From: Roseococcus sp.
GTDB taxonomy: Bacteria; Pseudomonadota; Alphaproteobacteria; Acetobacterales; Acetobacteraceae
NCBI GenBank assembly: GCA_026414745.1
Contig: JAOAIK010000040.1
Span: 147,293-211,292 of the forward strand
Direction of reading: 5' to 3'
DNA length: 64,000 bases
Of the stretch, positions 1-6,522 are shown in pieces (the first letter of the stretch is position 1; each line of letters starts with the position of its first letter). A model generated the notes under the pieces. That model had not been told where the DNA came from. It did no database searches and worked only from the letters and a program-made list of their open reading frames with translations. The translations under genes and the position numbers were made by a program.

Positions 1-280
1 GGCCGAGCAGCCGCCGCTCCGCCCCGCGCCCGTCGGGCGAGAGGAAGAGCGCGAGCGGCGCGCCCGCATACCAGTGCCAGGCCTCGGCCGCGTCCACCCG
101 GTGCCAGTGGCTGCGCTCGCCGGCGGCGAGAAGGTAGTAGATCGCCGTCCCCGCCCCGCGCCCGCCGCCCTCGGGCGCGTCGCGCCAGATCTCGCGGAAA
201 TGCCCGCCCTCGGGGTGCGGCCGGAGGCCGAGCGCGGCGATCACCGCCGCCGCCTCCAGCCCCGGGTCGGCGAGGTTCAT
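1..280 (-). CDS. Cupin superfamily protein (cupin_5/DUF985), 3' end cut by window edge
   Basis: The first 93 codons of a cupin_5 (DUF985) family protein are visible; the rest lies left of the window. Near residue 20 is the family signature HPEGG followed by FRE. An IYYLL strand and an SHWHR...EAWHWY block follow, containing the His/His/Glu cupin metal-ligand pattern. The family's substrate is not well established, so only fold and likely metal binding are claimed. The ATG lies 7 bp downstream of the glutathione transferase stop, on the same strand, so the two are probably cotranscribed from the gloB side. Confidence 0.85.
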   Translation of the reverse strand, partial: MNLADPGLEAAAVIAALGLRPHPEGGHFREIWRDAPEGGGRGAGTAIYYLLAAGERSHWHRVDAAEAWHWYAGAPLALFLSPDGRGAERRLLG

Positions 281-287
281 CGCCCCC

Positions 288-878
288 TCATCCCTGCGGC
301 ACCGTCTCCGCGAAGATCGGGTTCTTCATCTGCGCCTCGTAGAAGGCGGCGAGGCGGGGGCGGCCGGGCCGCCAGTCCTCGTGGCCGAAGCGGAAGTCGA
401 GGTAGCCGAGCGCGCACACCACGCCGAGCCGGCCGATGTCGAGCGGGCCTGCGAGCTCGCCCGCCTCCAGCGCGTCGAGGGCGCGGGTGATGGCGGCCTT
501 CTGCCGGGCGTCGTATGTCTGCCGCCCCTCGTCCTGCGGCAGCTGCGAGGACATGCGCCGGCCCACCGCCGCGTCGAGGATGCCATCGGCCAGCGCGGCC
601 ATGGCCAGCGCCTTCCAGCGTGCCGGGCCGGGGGCGGGGAAGAGCTTGGGCCCCGTGCCGATGTGGTCGAGATACTCGCAGATGATCGGGCTGTCGTTCA
701 GCGCCAGCCCCTCGTCGGTCACCAGCGAGGGCACCTTGGAGAGCGGGTTGTCGGCCAGCAGGTGGTCGGGGCTGAGATGCGGGTTGGAGGCCACGCGCTC
801 GAGCGCCAGCCCGTGGTGCAGCGCCACCGCGACGCATTTGCGCACGAAGGGGCTGGCGGGGGAATAGTGGATTCGCAT
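288..878 (-). CDS. Glutathione S-transferase family protein
   Basis: A 196-residue cytosolic GST. The N-terminal thioredoxin-like domain begins with a short strand and an SPxSPFVRK helix start. It carries the cis-proline segment VPSLV and the glutathione-contacting DSPIICEYLD at roughly residues 60-70. An all-helical C-terminal domain follows. Such proteins conjugate or reduce electrophiles with glutathione in the cytoplasm; the substrate cannot be read from sequence. The ATG at 878 was chosen because the GST fold starts there and the longer frame upstream is only the antisense of gloB. It sits between gloB and the cupin gene, a glutathione-related neighbourhood. Confidence 0.9.
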   Translation of the reverse strand: MRIHYSPASPFVRKCVAVALHHGLALERVASNPHLSPDHLLADNPLSKVPSLVTDEGLALNDSPIICEYLDHIGTGPKLFPAPGPARWKALAMAALADGILDAAVGRRMSSQLPQDEGRQTYDARQKAAITRALDALEAGELAGPLDIGRLGVVCALGYLDFRFGHEDWRPGRPRLAAFYEAQMKNPIFAETVPQG

Positions 879-889
879 GGCGTTCCTCC

Positions 890-1618
890 TCAGCGGAAAC
901 TGTCCTTTGCGGCGCGGCGGGCGGCAAGCTCCGCCACGTCCTTCGCGCGCAGGAAGGGGTTGATGGCGTGCTCCTGCGCGATGGTGGTGGGCACGGTGGG
1001 AAGGCCCTGGGCGCGGCGCGCCTCGGCCTCGGCGGCGAAGGCCGCGATGGCGGCGTTCCCGGGCTCCACATGGCGCGCGAAGCGCAGGTTGGAGAGGGTG
1101 TATTCGTGCCCGCAGCAGACCCGCGTCTCCGGCGGCAGCGCGCCGAGCGCGCGCAGCGAGGCGAACATCTCCTCCGCCGTGCCCTCGAGCAGCCGCCCGC
1201 AGCCGGCGGCGAACATCGTGTCGCCGCACAGCACCGCGGGGCCGTCGGGGAAGTGCCAGGCGATGTGCCCGCGCGTGTGGCCGGGGGTGTCGAGGATCGC
1301 CGCCTCGCTCTCGCCCAGGCGGAAGCGGTCGCCGGGGCGCAGGGCGAGATCGAGCTTGGGCAGGCGGTGCGCGTCCGCCGCCGCGCCGGCGACCTTCGCC
1401 CCGTAGCGCGCCGCGAGCTCGGGAATGCCCGCGATGTGGTCGCCGTGGTGGTGCGTGATCAGCAGCCAGTCCAGCCGCCCGCCGCGGGCCTCGAGGAAGG
1501 CGGCCACGGGGGCGGCCTCGGCGGCGTCGGCCACCGCCACCGCTCCGGTCGCCGCGTCGCGCAGGAACCAGGCGTAGTTGTCCGTGAGGATGGGGATGGG
1601 CTCGATCGTGAGCGGCAT
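890..1618 (-). CDS. gloB: Hydroxyacylglutathione hydrolase (glyoxalase II)
   Basis: A 242-residue metallo-beta-lactamase-fold enzyme that hydrolyses S-D-lactoylglutathione to D-lactate and glutathione in methylglyoxal detoxification. Family landmarks are visible: LTDNYAW near the N-terminus, the binuclear metal motif THHHGDH at residues 55-61, DTPGHTRGH, CGDTMFAAGCGR, the CGHEYT motif of glyoxalase II, and a C-terminal helical glutathione-binding segment with NPFLR. Length is normal. It is the likely first gene of a unit running into the GST 11 bp downstream and the cupin. It diverges from the methyltransferase gene across 42 bp. Confidence 0.96.
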   Translation of the reverse strand: MPLTIEPIPILTDNYAWFLRDAATGAVAVADAAEAAPVAAFLEARGGRLDWLLITHHHGDHIAGIPELAARYGAKVAGAAADAHRLPKLDLALRPGDRFRLGESEAAILDTPGHTRGHIAWHFPDGPAVLCGDTMFAAGCGRLLEGTAEEMFASLRALGALPPETRVCCGHEYTLSNLRFARHVEPGNAAIAAFAAEAEARRAQGLPTVPTTIAQEHAINPFLRAKDVAELAARRAAKDSFR

Positions 1619-1660
1619 GGCGGCCTCCCTCGGCGGCGTGGCGCCGCCTATATCCCCCGC

Positions 1661-2398
1661 ATGAGCGGAGAGGTCCACGGCCTGGCCCAGTTCTACGCCA
1701 GCCCGGCCGGCCGGGCGGCGGCGCGGCTGATCGGCCAGCGCATCGCGGCGCTGTGGCCGGACTGCACGGGGCTCGACCTGCTCGGCCTCGGCTGGGCCGC
1801 GCCCTACATGGGGCTCTGGGCCGGGCAGCGGGGGCGGCGCATCGCCCTGGTGCCCGCGAGCTTCGGCCCCGCCCCCGGCTGCGCCCTGACCGACGACCAC
1901 GAACTGCCCCTGCCCGACCGCAGCCTGGACCGCATCCTTCTGGTGCATGGGCTGGAGGCGAGCGAGCGCGCCCGTCCCCTGCTGCGCGAATGCTGGCGCG
2001 TGCTGCGCGACGACGGGCGGATGCTGGTGGTGGCCCCCAACCGGCTGGGCTGCTGGGCGCTGTTCGACCACACCCCCTTCGGCCAGGGCCGGCCCTATTC
2101 GCGCGGGCAGTTGCAGCGGCTGCTGGAGGCGCAGCTCTTCCACGTGCTGCGGCGCGAGGCGGCCCTCTTCGTGCCGCCTTTTCCCTGGGGCTTCGCGCTG
2201 CGCGGCGCGGGGCTGTGGGAGCGCTGCGGCCGGCGGCTCGCGCGGCGCCTCGCGGGGGTGACGCTGATCGAGGCGGAGAAGGACATGTTCGCCGCCCTGC
2301 CCGCGGGGGCGGCGGCGATCGGCCGGCGCGTGGTGCAGGCCCTGCCCGCGCGCTACGCGGCGCTGGGCGAGGTCAGAGGAAACGCCCCGGATCGGTGA
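1661..2398 (+). CDS. Class I SAM-dependent methyltransferase, unknown substrate
   Basis: A 245-residue protein of the methyltransferase type 11 fold. The glycine-rich SAM loop appears as LDLLGLGWAAPY near residue 35. An acidic strand end (LPLPDRSLDRILLVHGLE) and the post-loop helix RECWRVLRDDGRMLVVAPN match motifs II and III of class I enzymes. This gene is often found divergent from gloB in alphaproteobacteria (family knowledge). Its substrate is unknown. A TATATC element at 1649-1654 lies only 6 nt before the ATG and no clear Shine-Dalgarno is present, so a leaderless transcript is possible. Its 3' end overlaps the convergent membrane-protein gene by 26 bp. Confidence 0.85.
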   Translation: MSGEVHGLAQFYASPAGRAAARLIGQRIAALWPDCTGLDLLGLGWAAPYMGLWAGQRGRRIALVPASFGPAPGCALTDDHELPLPDRSLDRILLVHGLEASERARPLLRECWRVLRDDGRMLVVAPNRLGCWALFDHTPFGQGRPYSRGQLQRLLEAQLFHVLRREAALFVPPFPWGFALRGAGLWERCGRRLARRLAGVTLIEAEKDMFAALPAGAAAIGRRVVQALPARYAALGEVRGNAPDR

Positions 2399-2696
2399 TC
2401 CACTCCTCGCGCTCCCAGGCGAGCAAGGCGCGCGTCACCCTCGCCGCGCCATAGAGCCAGACGAGGAGGAGCAGCGGCTCCGTCGCCCCCACCGGCATGG
2501 CGGCCAGCGCGGCCAGCGCGCCGAGCAGCACCATCCAGAAGCTGCGCACCGCATAGGCGTGGTGCGTGGCCCAGAGCGTGCCGCGCGCCGGCCCCCAGCG
2601 ATGCGCGAGCACCCCGCCCGCGAGCCAGGGCAGGCCGAGCGCGAGCCCCGCGCCGAAGAGGATGTTCACCCACAGGATGCGCCGGCGCGGCGTCAT
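2373..2696 (-). CDS. Small integral membrane protein, hypothetical
   Basis: A 107-residue protein without a family I recognise. Two hydrophobic stretches (about residues 8-30 and 52-90) suggest two or three membrane helices with a charged C-terminal tail. Its ATG overlaps the rsmI stop codon (ATGA, 2693-2696), which indicates translational coupling downstream of rsmI. The 3' end overlaps the convergent methyltransferase gene. Coding is supported by the coupled start and the hydrophobic pattern rather than by homology. Confidence 0.65.
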   Translation of the reverse strand: MTPRRRILWVNILFGAGLALGLPWLAGGVLAHRWGPARGTLWATHHAYAVRSFWMVLLGALAALAAMPVGATEPLLLLVWLYGAARVTRALLAWEREEWITDPGRFL

Positions 2697-3583
2697 CCCC
2701 CCGCCAGCTCCAGCGCCCGGGCATAGACGCGCTTGCGCGGCAGGCCGGTGGCGGCGGCCACGCTCGCCGCCGCGTCGCGCAGCGAGAGGCTTTCCATCGC
2801 CCGGCGCAGCAGCGCATCCAGCGCCTCGCCCTCCGCCGCGGGCGGGGGCGGGGCGGGGCCGATGCAGACCACCAGTTCGCCGCGCGCCTCATGCGCCGCG
2901 TAATGCGCGGCGAGGTCGCCCAATGGGCCGCGCCGTACCTCCTCGAAGCGCTTGGTCAGCTCCCGTGCCACCGCGGCGGGGCGCTCGGCGCCGAGCCCCT
3001 GGGCGAGCGCGGCGAGGCTGGCCGCCAGCCGGTGCGGCGCCTCGTAGAGCACGAGGGTGGCCGAGAGCCCCGCCCGCTCGAGGCCGGAGAGGCGCGCGAT
3101 CTCGGCCGCCCGCGCCCCCTCCTTCGCCGGCAGGAAACCCAGGAACAGGAAGGGGTGCGGCGGCAGGCCCGAGAGGGTGAGGGCGGCGAGCGCGGCGCTC
3201 GGCCCCGGAACTGCCGTCACCGGCAGCCCGGCGGCGATGGCCGCGCGCACCAGCCGGAAGCCGGGGTCGGAGAGCAGCGGCGTGCCGGCATCGCTGACCA
3301 GGGCGAGCCGCGCCCCCTGCCGCATCCGCTCCACGAGGCGCGGGGCGAGCTCCGCCTCGTTGTGGTCGTGCAGGGCGATCATCGTCACCGAGATGCCCTG
3401 CCGCGCGAGCAGCTTCCCGGTTACCCTGCTGTCCTCGCACAGCACCGCCTCCGCCGATCGCAGGGCGGCGGCGGCGCGGGGCGAGAGATCGCCCATGTTG
3501 CCGATGGGCGTGGCGACGAGCGTGAGCCCGCCCCCGGGGAAGGGGGTGGGGGAAGGGAGGTCGGATGCGGTGTCGTTTTCCAT
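2693..3583 (-). CDS. rsmI: 16S rRNA (cytidine1402-2'-O)-methyltransferase
   Basis: A 296-residue tetrapyrrole-methylase-fold enzyme that 2'-O-methylates C1402 in the decoding centre of 16S rRNA. Visible signatures: LVATPIGNMGDLSPRA, a CEDSR motif, SDAGTPLLSDPGFRLV, the VPGPSAALAALTLSGL loop and FLGFLP. The C-terminal extension with an RKRVYARAL helix is also typical. The start at 3583 overlaps the divergent lipoprotein gene by 19 bp. The rsmI / LppC-type lipoprotein divergent pair is a common alphaproteobacterial arrangement. The small membrane-protein gene follows with a 4-nt overlap. Confidence 0.96.
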   Translation of the reverse strand: MENDTASDLPSPTPFPGGGLTLVATPIGNMGDLSPRAAAALRSAEAVLCEDSRVTGKLLARQGISVTMIALHDHNEAELAPRLVERMRQGARLALVSDAGTPLLSDPGFRLVRAAIAAGLPVTAVPGPSAALAALTLSGLPPHPFLFLGFLPAKEGARAAEIARLSGLERAGLSATLVLYEAPHRLAASLAALAQGLGAERPAAVARELTKRFEEVRRGPLGDLAAHYAAHEARGELVVCIGPAPPPPAAEGEALDALLRRAMESLSLRDAAASVAAATGLPRKRVYARALELAGG

Positions 3584-4698
3584 CCTGGGGCGTGCTCGCG
3601 GCCCTGTTCCTTCCGCTGATCGGCTGCGCCCCGCAAGAGCCGCGCCGGCCCTTCCCGGCGCCGACGCGCCCCGGGCTGAGCCTCGCACCGCCGCCCGCCG
3701 CCGCGCCCGCCACGCCGGTCACCGCGCGGGTGGGGCTGCTGCTGCCGCTTTCGGGGGGCAATGCGCCGCTCGGGCAGGCCATGCTGCAGGCGGCGGAGCT
3801 TGCCCTCTACGACCAGGGCGACCGCGGCATCGCCTTCCTGCCCCGCGACACGCGCGGCACCCCCGCCGGGGCCGAGGCGGCGGCGCGGGCGGCGGCGGCG
3901 GAAGGGGCGCGGGCCCTGGCCGGCCCCCTCACGCTCGGCGAGACGGCGGCGGTGGCGCGCGCCACGGGGCTTCCGGTCTTCGCCTTCACCTCCGACGACA
4001 CCCAGGCCTCGGCCCAGGTCTGGGTGCTGGGGGTGACCCCTGCCCAGATGGTGCGGCGGGTGATGCAGGCGATGGGCGAGCAGGGGGTGCGGCGCTTCGG
4101 CCTGGTCGCGGCCGATGACGCCTTCGGCCAGCGCCTCGCCGCCGCCATGCGCGCCACCGCCGCGCTGGCGGGCTGGCCCGCCCCGGTGATCCACCTCGCG
4201 GGCCGGGGCGGGGATGTGGCCGCCGCCGCCGAGGCCATGCGCGCGGGCGGGGCGCAGGCGGTGCTGATCGGCCATGCCGGCGAGGCGGCGCGCAGCCTCG
4301 CGCAGGCGCTGGCCGCGCTGCCCGCCCCGCCGCGCCTGCTCGGCACCACGCTCTGGGCCGCCGAGCCCGGGCTCGGCAGCGAGCCCGCCCTGGCCGGCGC
4401 CCTGTTCCCCGGCCCCGATCCGACGGGGCGCGAGCGCTTCGACAGCCGCTATGCGGCCGCCTTCGAGGGCCGCCCGCCGCGCCTCGCCGGCACCGCCTAT
4501 GACGCGGCCGCCCTGGCCGCGCGGACGGCACGGGAGGGAAGGCCGCCCGTCGGCATGGCCTTCCTCGGCGCCGATGGGCCGCTGCGCCTGCTGGAGGGCG
4601 GGCAGGTGCAGCGCGGCCTCGCCCTGTTCGCGCTGCGGCCGGAAGGGGAGCCCATGCTCGTGCAGCCCGCCCCGCTGCCCGGCCTGGCGGGGAGCTGA
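3565..4698 (+). CDS. Penicillin-binding protein activator-type lipoprotein (LppC/LpoA-like)
   Basis: A 377-residue lipoprotein with a periplasmic-binding-protein fold. A signal peptide ends at the lipobox LIGC (Cys21), followed by a proline-rich linker and then a Peripla_BP_6-like domain beginning VGLLLPLSGGNAPLGQAML. The LppC/LpoA family activates class A penicillin-binding proteins from the outer membrane; that role is inferred from family and location opposite rsmI. The ATG at 3565 is preceded by a good GGGAGG. A GTG at 3592 would remove the overlap with rsmI and still leave a signal peptide, so the start is not certain. The kinase gene follows after 9 bp, probably in the same transcript. 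Confidence 0.85.
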   Translation: MRCRFPSWGVLAALFLPLIGCAPQEPRRPFPAPTRPGLSLAPPPAAAPATPVTARVGLLLPLSGGNAPLGQAMLQAAELALYDQGDRGIAFLPRDTRGTPAGAEAAARAAAAEGARALAGPLTLGETAAVARATGLPVFAFTSDDTQASAQVWVLGVTPAQMVRRVMQAMGEQGVRRFGLVAADDAFGQRLAAAMRATAALAGWPAPVIHLAGRGGDVAAAAEAMRAGGAQAVLIGHAGEAARSLAQALAALPAPPRLLGTTLWAAEPGLGSEPALAGALFPGPDPTGRERFDSRYAAAFEGRPPRLAGTAYDAAALAARTAREGRPPVGMAFLGADGPLRLLEGGQVQRGLALFALRPEGEPMLVQPAPLPGLAGS

Positions 4699-4707
4699 CC
4701 CGGCGCG

Positions 4708-6069
4708 ATGCCCTCCCTGGCGCGTCTGCTCGCGGTCGCCGCGCTGCTCGCCGGCGCGCCGGCGGCGGCGCTGCTGCTGCTGGTGGCGACGGGCGAGCTC
4801 GCGCCGCTGCCCGGGCTGCTCGCGTTGCTGGGCTGCGCGGCGGCGGCCGGGGTGGTCGGCTGGCTGTGGCTCTCCGGCCTCGCGCGGCTGTCGGATTCGC
4901 TGCGCCGCGCCGCCACCGAGCAGGGGCCCTTCAGCGCACCGCTGCCCGTTCCCCGCCTGCCCGGCCTCGGCGAGATCGAGGAGGGGCTCGCGCGCCTCGC
5001 GCGGTCGCTGCAGGCGCGCGCCGCCCTGGTCGGACAGCTCCGCGCCGCCGACGAGGCGATCGTCGAGGCGCTGCCGGACCCGCTGCTGGTGCTCGGCCCG
5101 GACCGCGCCCTGCTGCGCGCCAACCGGGCGGCGCGGCGGCTGTTCGGCGTGGGCACGGGGCAGAGCATGGTGCTGGCGCTGCTGCGCCACCCGCTGATGG
5201 CCGCGGCGCTCGACCGCGCCCTGGCCGAGGGCGCGCCGCAGGAGCTGGACCTCACCCTGCCCGCCGCGGTGACGCGGGAGCTGACGGCGCAGGTGCTCCC
5301 CATGCACCCGCCGCTGGCCGATGGCGGGCGCATCGTGGTGGTGCTGACCGACCGCACCGCCGCCCGCGCGGTGGAGCGCATGCGCGTGGATTTCGTCGCC
5401 AACGCCTCGCACGAGCTGCGCACGCCGCTCGCCTCCATCATCGGGCTGATCGAGACGCTGCGCGGCCCCGCCGCCGACGACCCGGCGGCGCAGCAGCGCT
5501 TCCTCGCCATCATGGCCGAGCAGTCCGAGCGCATGCGCCGGCTGGTGGACGACCTGCTCGGCCTCTCGCGCGTGGAGGCGAGCGAGCACCTGCCGCCTTC
5601 GGGCACGGCCGATGTGGCGGCGCTGCTGCGCGCCGAGGCGGCGGCGATGGAGCCGCTCTTCGCCCGGCGCGGGGTGGCGCTGCGCCTCGCCCTCTCCGAG
5701 GCGTTGCCCCCGGCCGCCCCGGCCGATGCCGACCAGATCGCCCAGGTGGCGCGCAACCTGCTGGACAATGCGCTGCGCCACGCGCGTGCCGAGGTGGCGC
5801 TCTCGGCCGCCCCGCAGGACCAGGGCGGGCGTCCGGGCCTCGTCTTCGCGGTGCGCGACGACGGGCCGGGCATCGCGCCCGAGCACATCCCCCGCCTGAC
5901 CGAGCGCTTCTACCGGGTGGACCGCGGCCGCGCCCGCAGCGAGGGCAACACGGGGCTCGGCCTCGCCATCGTCAAGCACATCGTCAACCGCCATCGCGGG
6001 CAGCTTCTCATCGAGAGCGCGCCGGGCGAGGGCGCCTGCTTCCGCGTCTGGCTGCCGGCGGGGCGCTAG
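4708..6069 (+). CDS. PhoR-like sensor histidine kinase, no adjacent response regulator
   Basis: A 453-residue membrane kinase. Two membrane helices lie at about residues 7-28 and 32-56, followed by a PAS-like segment at about 110-210 (ALPDPLLVLGPDRALLRANRAA). The HisKA box holds phospho-acceptor His235 (NASHELRTPL). The ATP-binding domain shows the N box (NLLDNALRHA), DDGPGIAPEHI and TGLGLAIVKHI. The architecture matches PhoR of the phosphate regulon. However, no phoB, pst or phoU gene is nearby, so the PhoR assignment rests on domain order alone. It lies directly downstream of the lipoprotein gene, which may point to an envelope-related signal. Confidence 0.85.
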   Translation: MPSLARLLAVAALLAGAPAAALLLLVATGELAPLPGLLALLGCAAAAGVVGWLWLSGLARLSDSLRRAATEQGPFSAPLPVPRLPGLGEIEEGLARLARSLQARAALVGQLRAADEAIVEALPDPLLVLGPDRALLRANRAARRLFGVGTGQSMVLALLRHPLMAAALDRALAEGAPQELDLTLPAAVTRELTAQVLPMHPPLADGGRIVVVLTDRTAARAVERMRVDFVANASHELRTPLASIIGLIETLRGPAADDPAAQQRFLAIMAEQSERMRRLVDDLLGLSRVEASEHLPPSGTADVAALLRAEAAAMEPLFARRGVALRLALSEALPPAAPADADQIAQVARNLLDNALRHARAEVALSAAPQDQGGRPGLVFAVRDDGPGIAPEHIPRLTERFYRVDRGRARSEGNTGLGLAIVKHIVNRHRGQLLIESAPGEGACFRVWLPAGR

Positions 6070-6132
6070 GGCGACCCGGGCAAAGCGGTTCAGGTGCGGC
6101 GGCGCCCTGCGGCGGCGATGCGGAGAGGGCGG

Positions 6133-6166
6133 CTGTGCCGGCCCAACAGGTGCTGTTCCGGCACAG
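6133..6166. other. Compound hairpin with 14 base pairs
   Basis: The arms CTGTGCCGG (6133-6141) and CCGGCACAG (6158-6166) are perfectly complementary. Inside them AACAG (6145-6149) and CTGTT (6153-6157) form a second 5-bp stem closed by a GTG loop, leaving a 3-nt bulge. It lies 63 bp after the kinase stop. There is no T-tract, so it is not a classical intrinsic terminator. It may protect the mRNA 3' end or be part of a small RNA. Confidence 0.5.
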
Positions 6167-6480
6167 GCCCGCAGGCGGGCAGGCCCGGCCCGGGCGGCGG
6201 TCCGGCGCTGTGTCCATGCCTTCGCTCCCTCGAGCCGCCGGGCTTGCGGGACGGCGTCGGCGATCCCCGTCCTCGGCGCGTGGCGGTTGGGCCCGGTCCA
6301 TGCTCGGCCCCGGACGCGATCGAGACCTGGTTCCGCCTTCCGCCGCCTCCGCGCCTGCTTGCTGATCCAGCGCGCCTGCATCGGGGGTAAGCGTGCGCGC
6401 GGCGAGGTGCCGGCGGGACAGGCGGCGAAATGACGCTTCCTCTCGGTGGTCGCGCGCCGGTCGCCGATGCGGCCTGGGGA

Positions 6481-6503
6481 GCCCGCCATCGGCGGGCCTT
6501 TCT
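6481..6503 (+). terminator. Possible intrinsic terminator
   Basis: A perfect 7-bp stem GCCCGCC / GGCGGGC with a 3-nt loop (6481-6497) is followed by CTTTCTC, the nearest thing to a T-tract in this gap. It would end transcription from the upstream kinase gene. It lies 20 bp beyond the stop of the convergent hybrid kinase and could also serve that gene. Confidence 0.4.
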
Positions 6504-6522
6504 CGCGCCCCCCTCGAGGGGC

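Larger units (their letters stand above)
6070..6522. other. Intergenic region between two convergent kinase genes
   Basis: About 450 bp with no credible protein: open frames here are arginine/proline-rich and lack conserved features. It contains a strong compound hairpin at 6133-6166, a second short one (GCCCGC/GCGGGC) just after it, and a terminator-like hairpin at 6481-6497. Confidence 0.6.

Noticed and set aside
74..490. Open frame on + of 138 codons at the left edge
   Set aside because: It lies antisense to the cupin and GST genes, is arginine/proline-rich and has no recognisable domain.
3421..6489. Very long open frame (about 1,020 codons) on - opposite the lipoprotein and PhoR-like kinase
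   Set aside because: A mirror of GC-rich codon bias; composition is Arg/Gly/Ala/His-rich with no motifs, while the + strand encodes two clear families.
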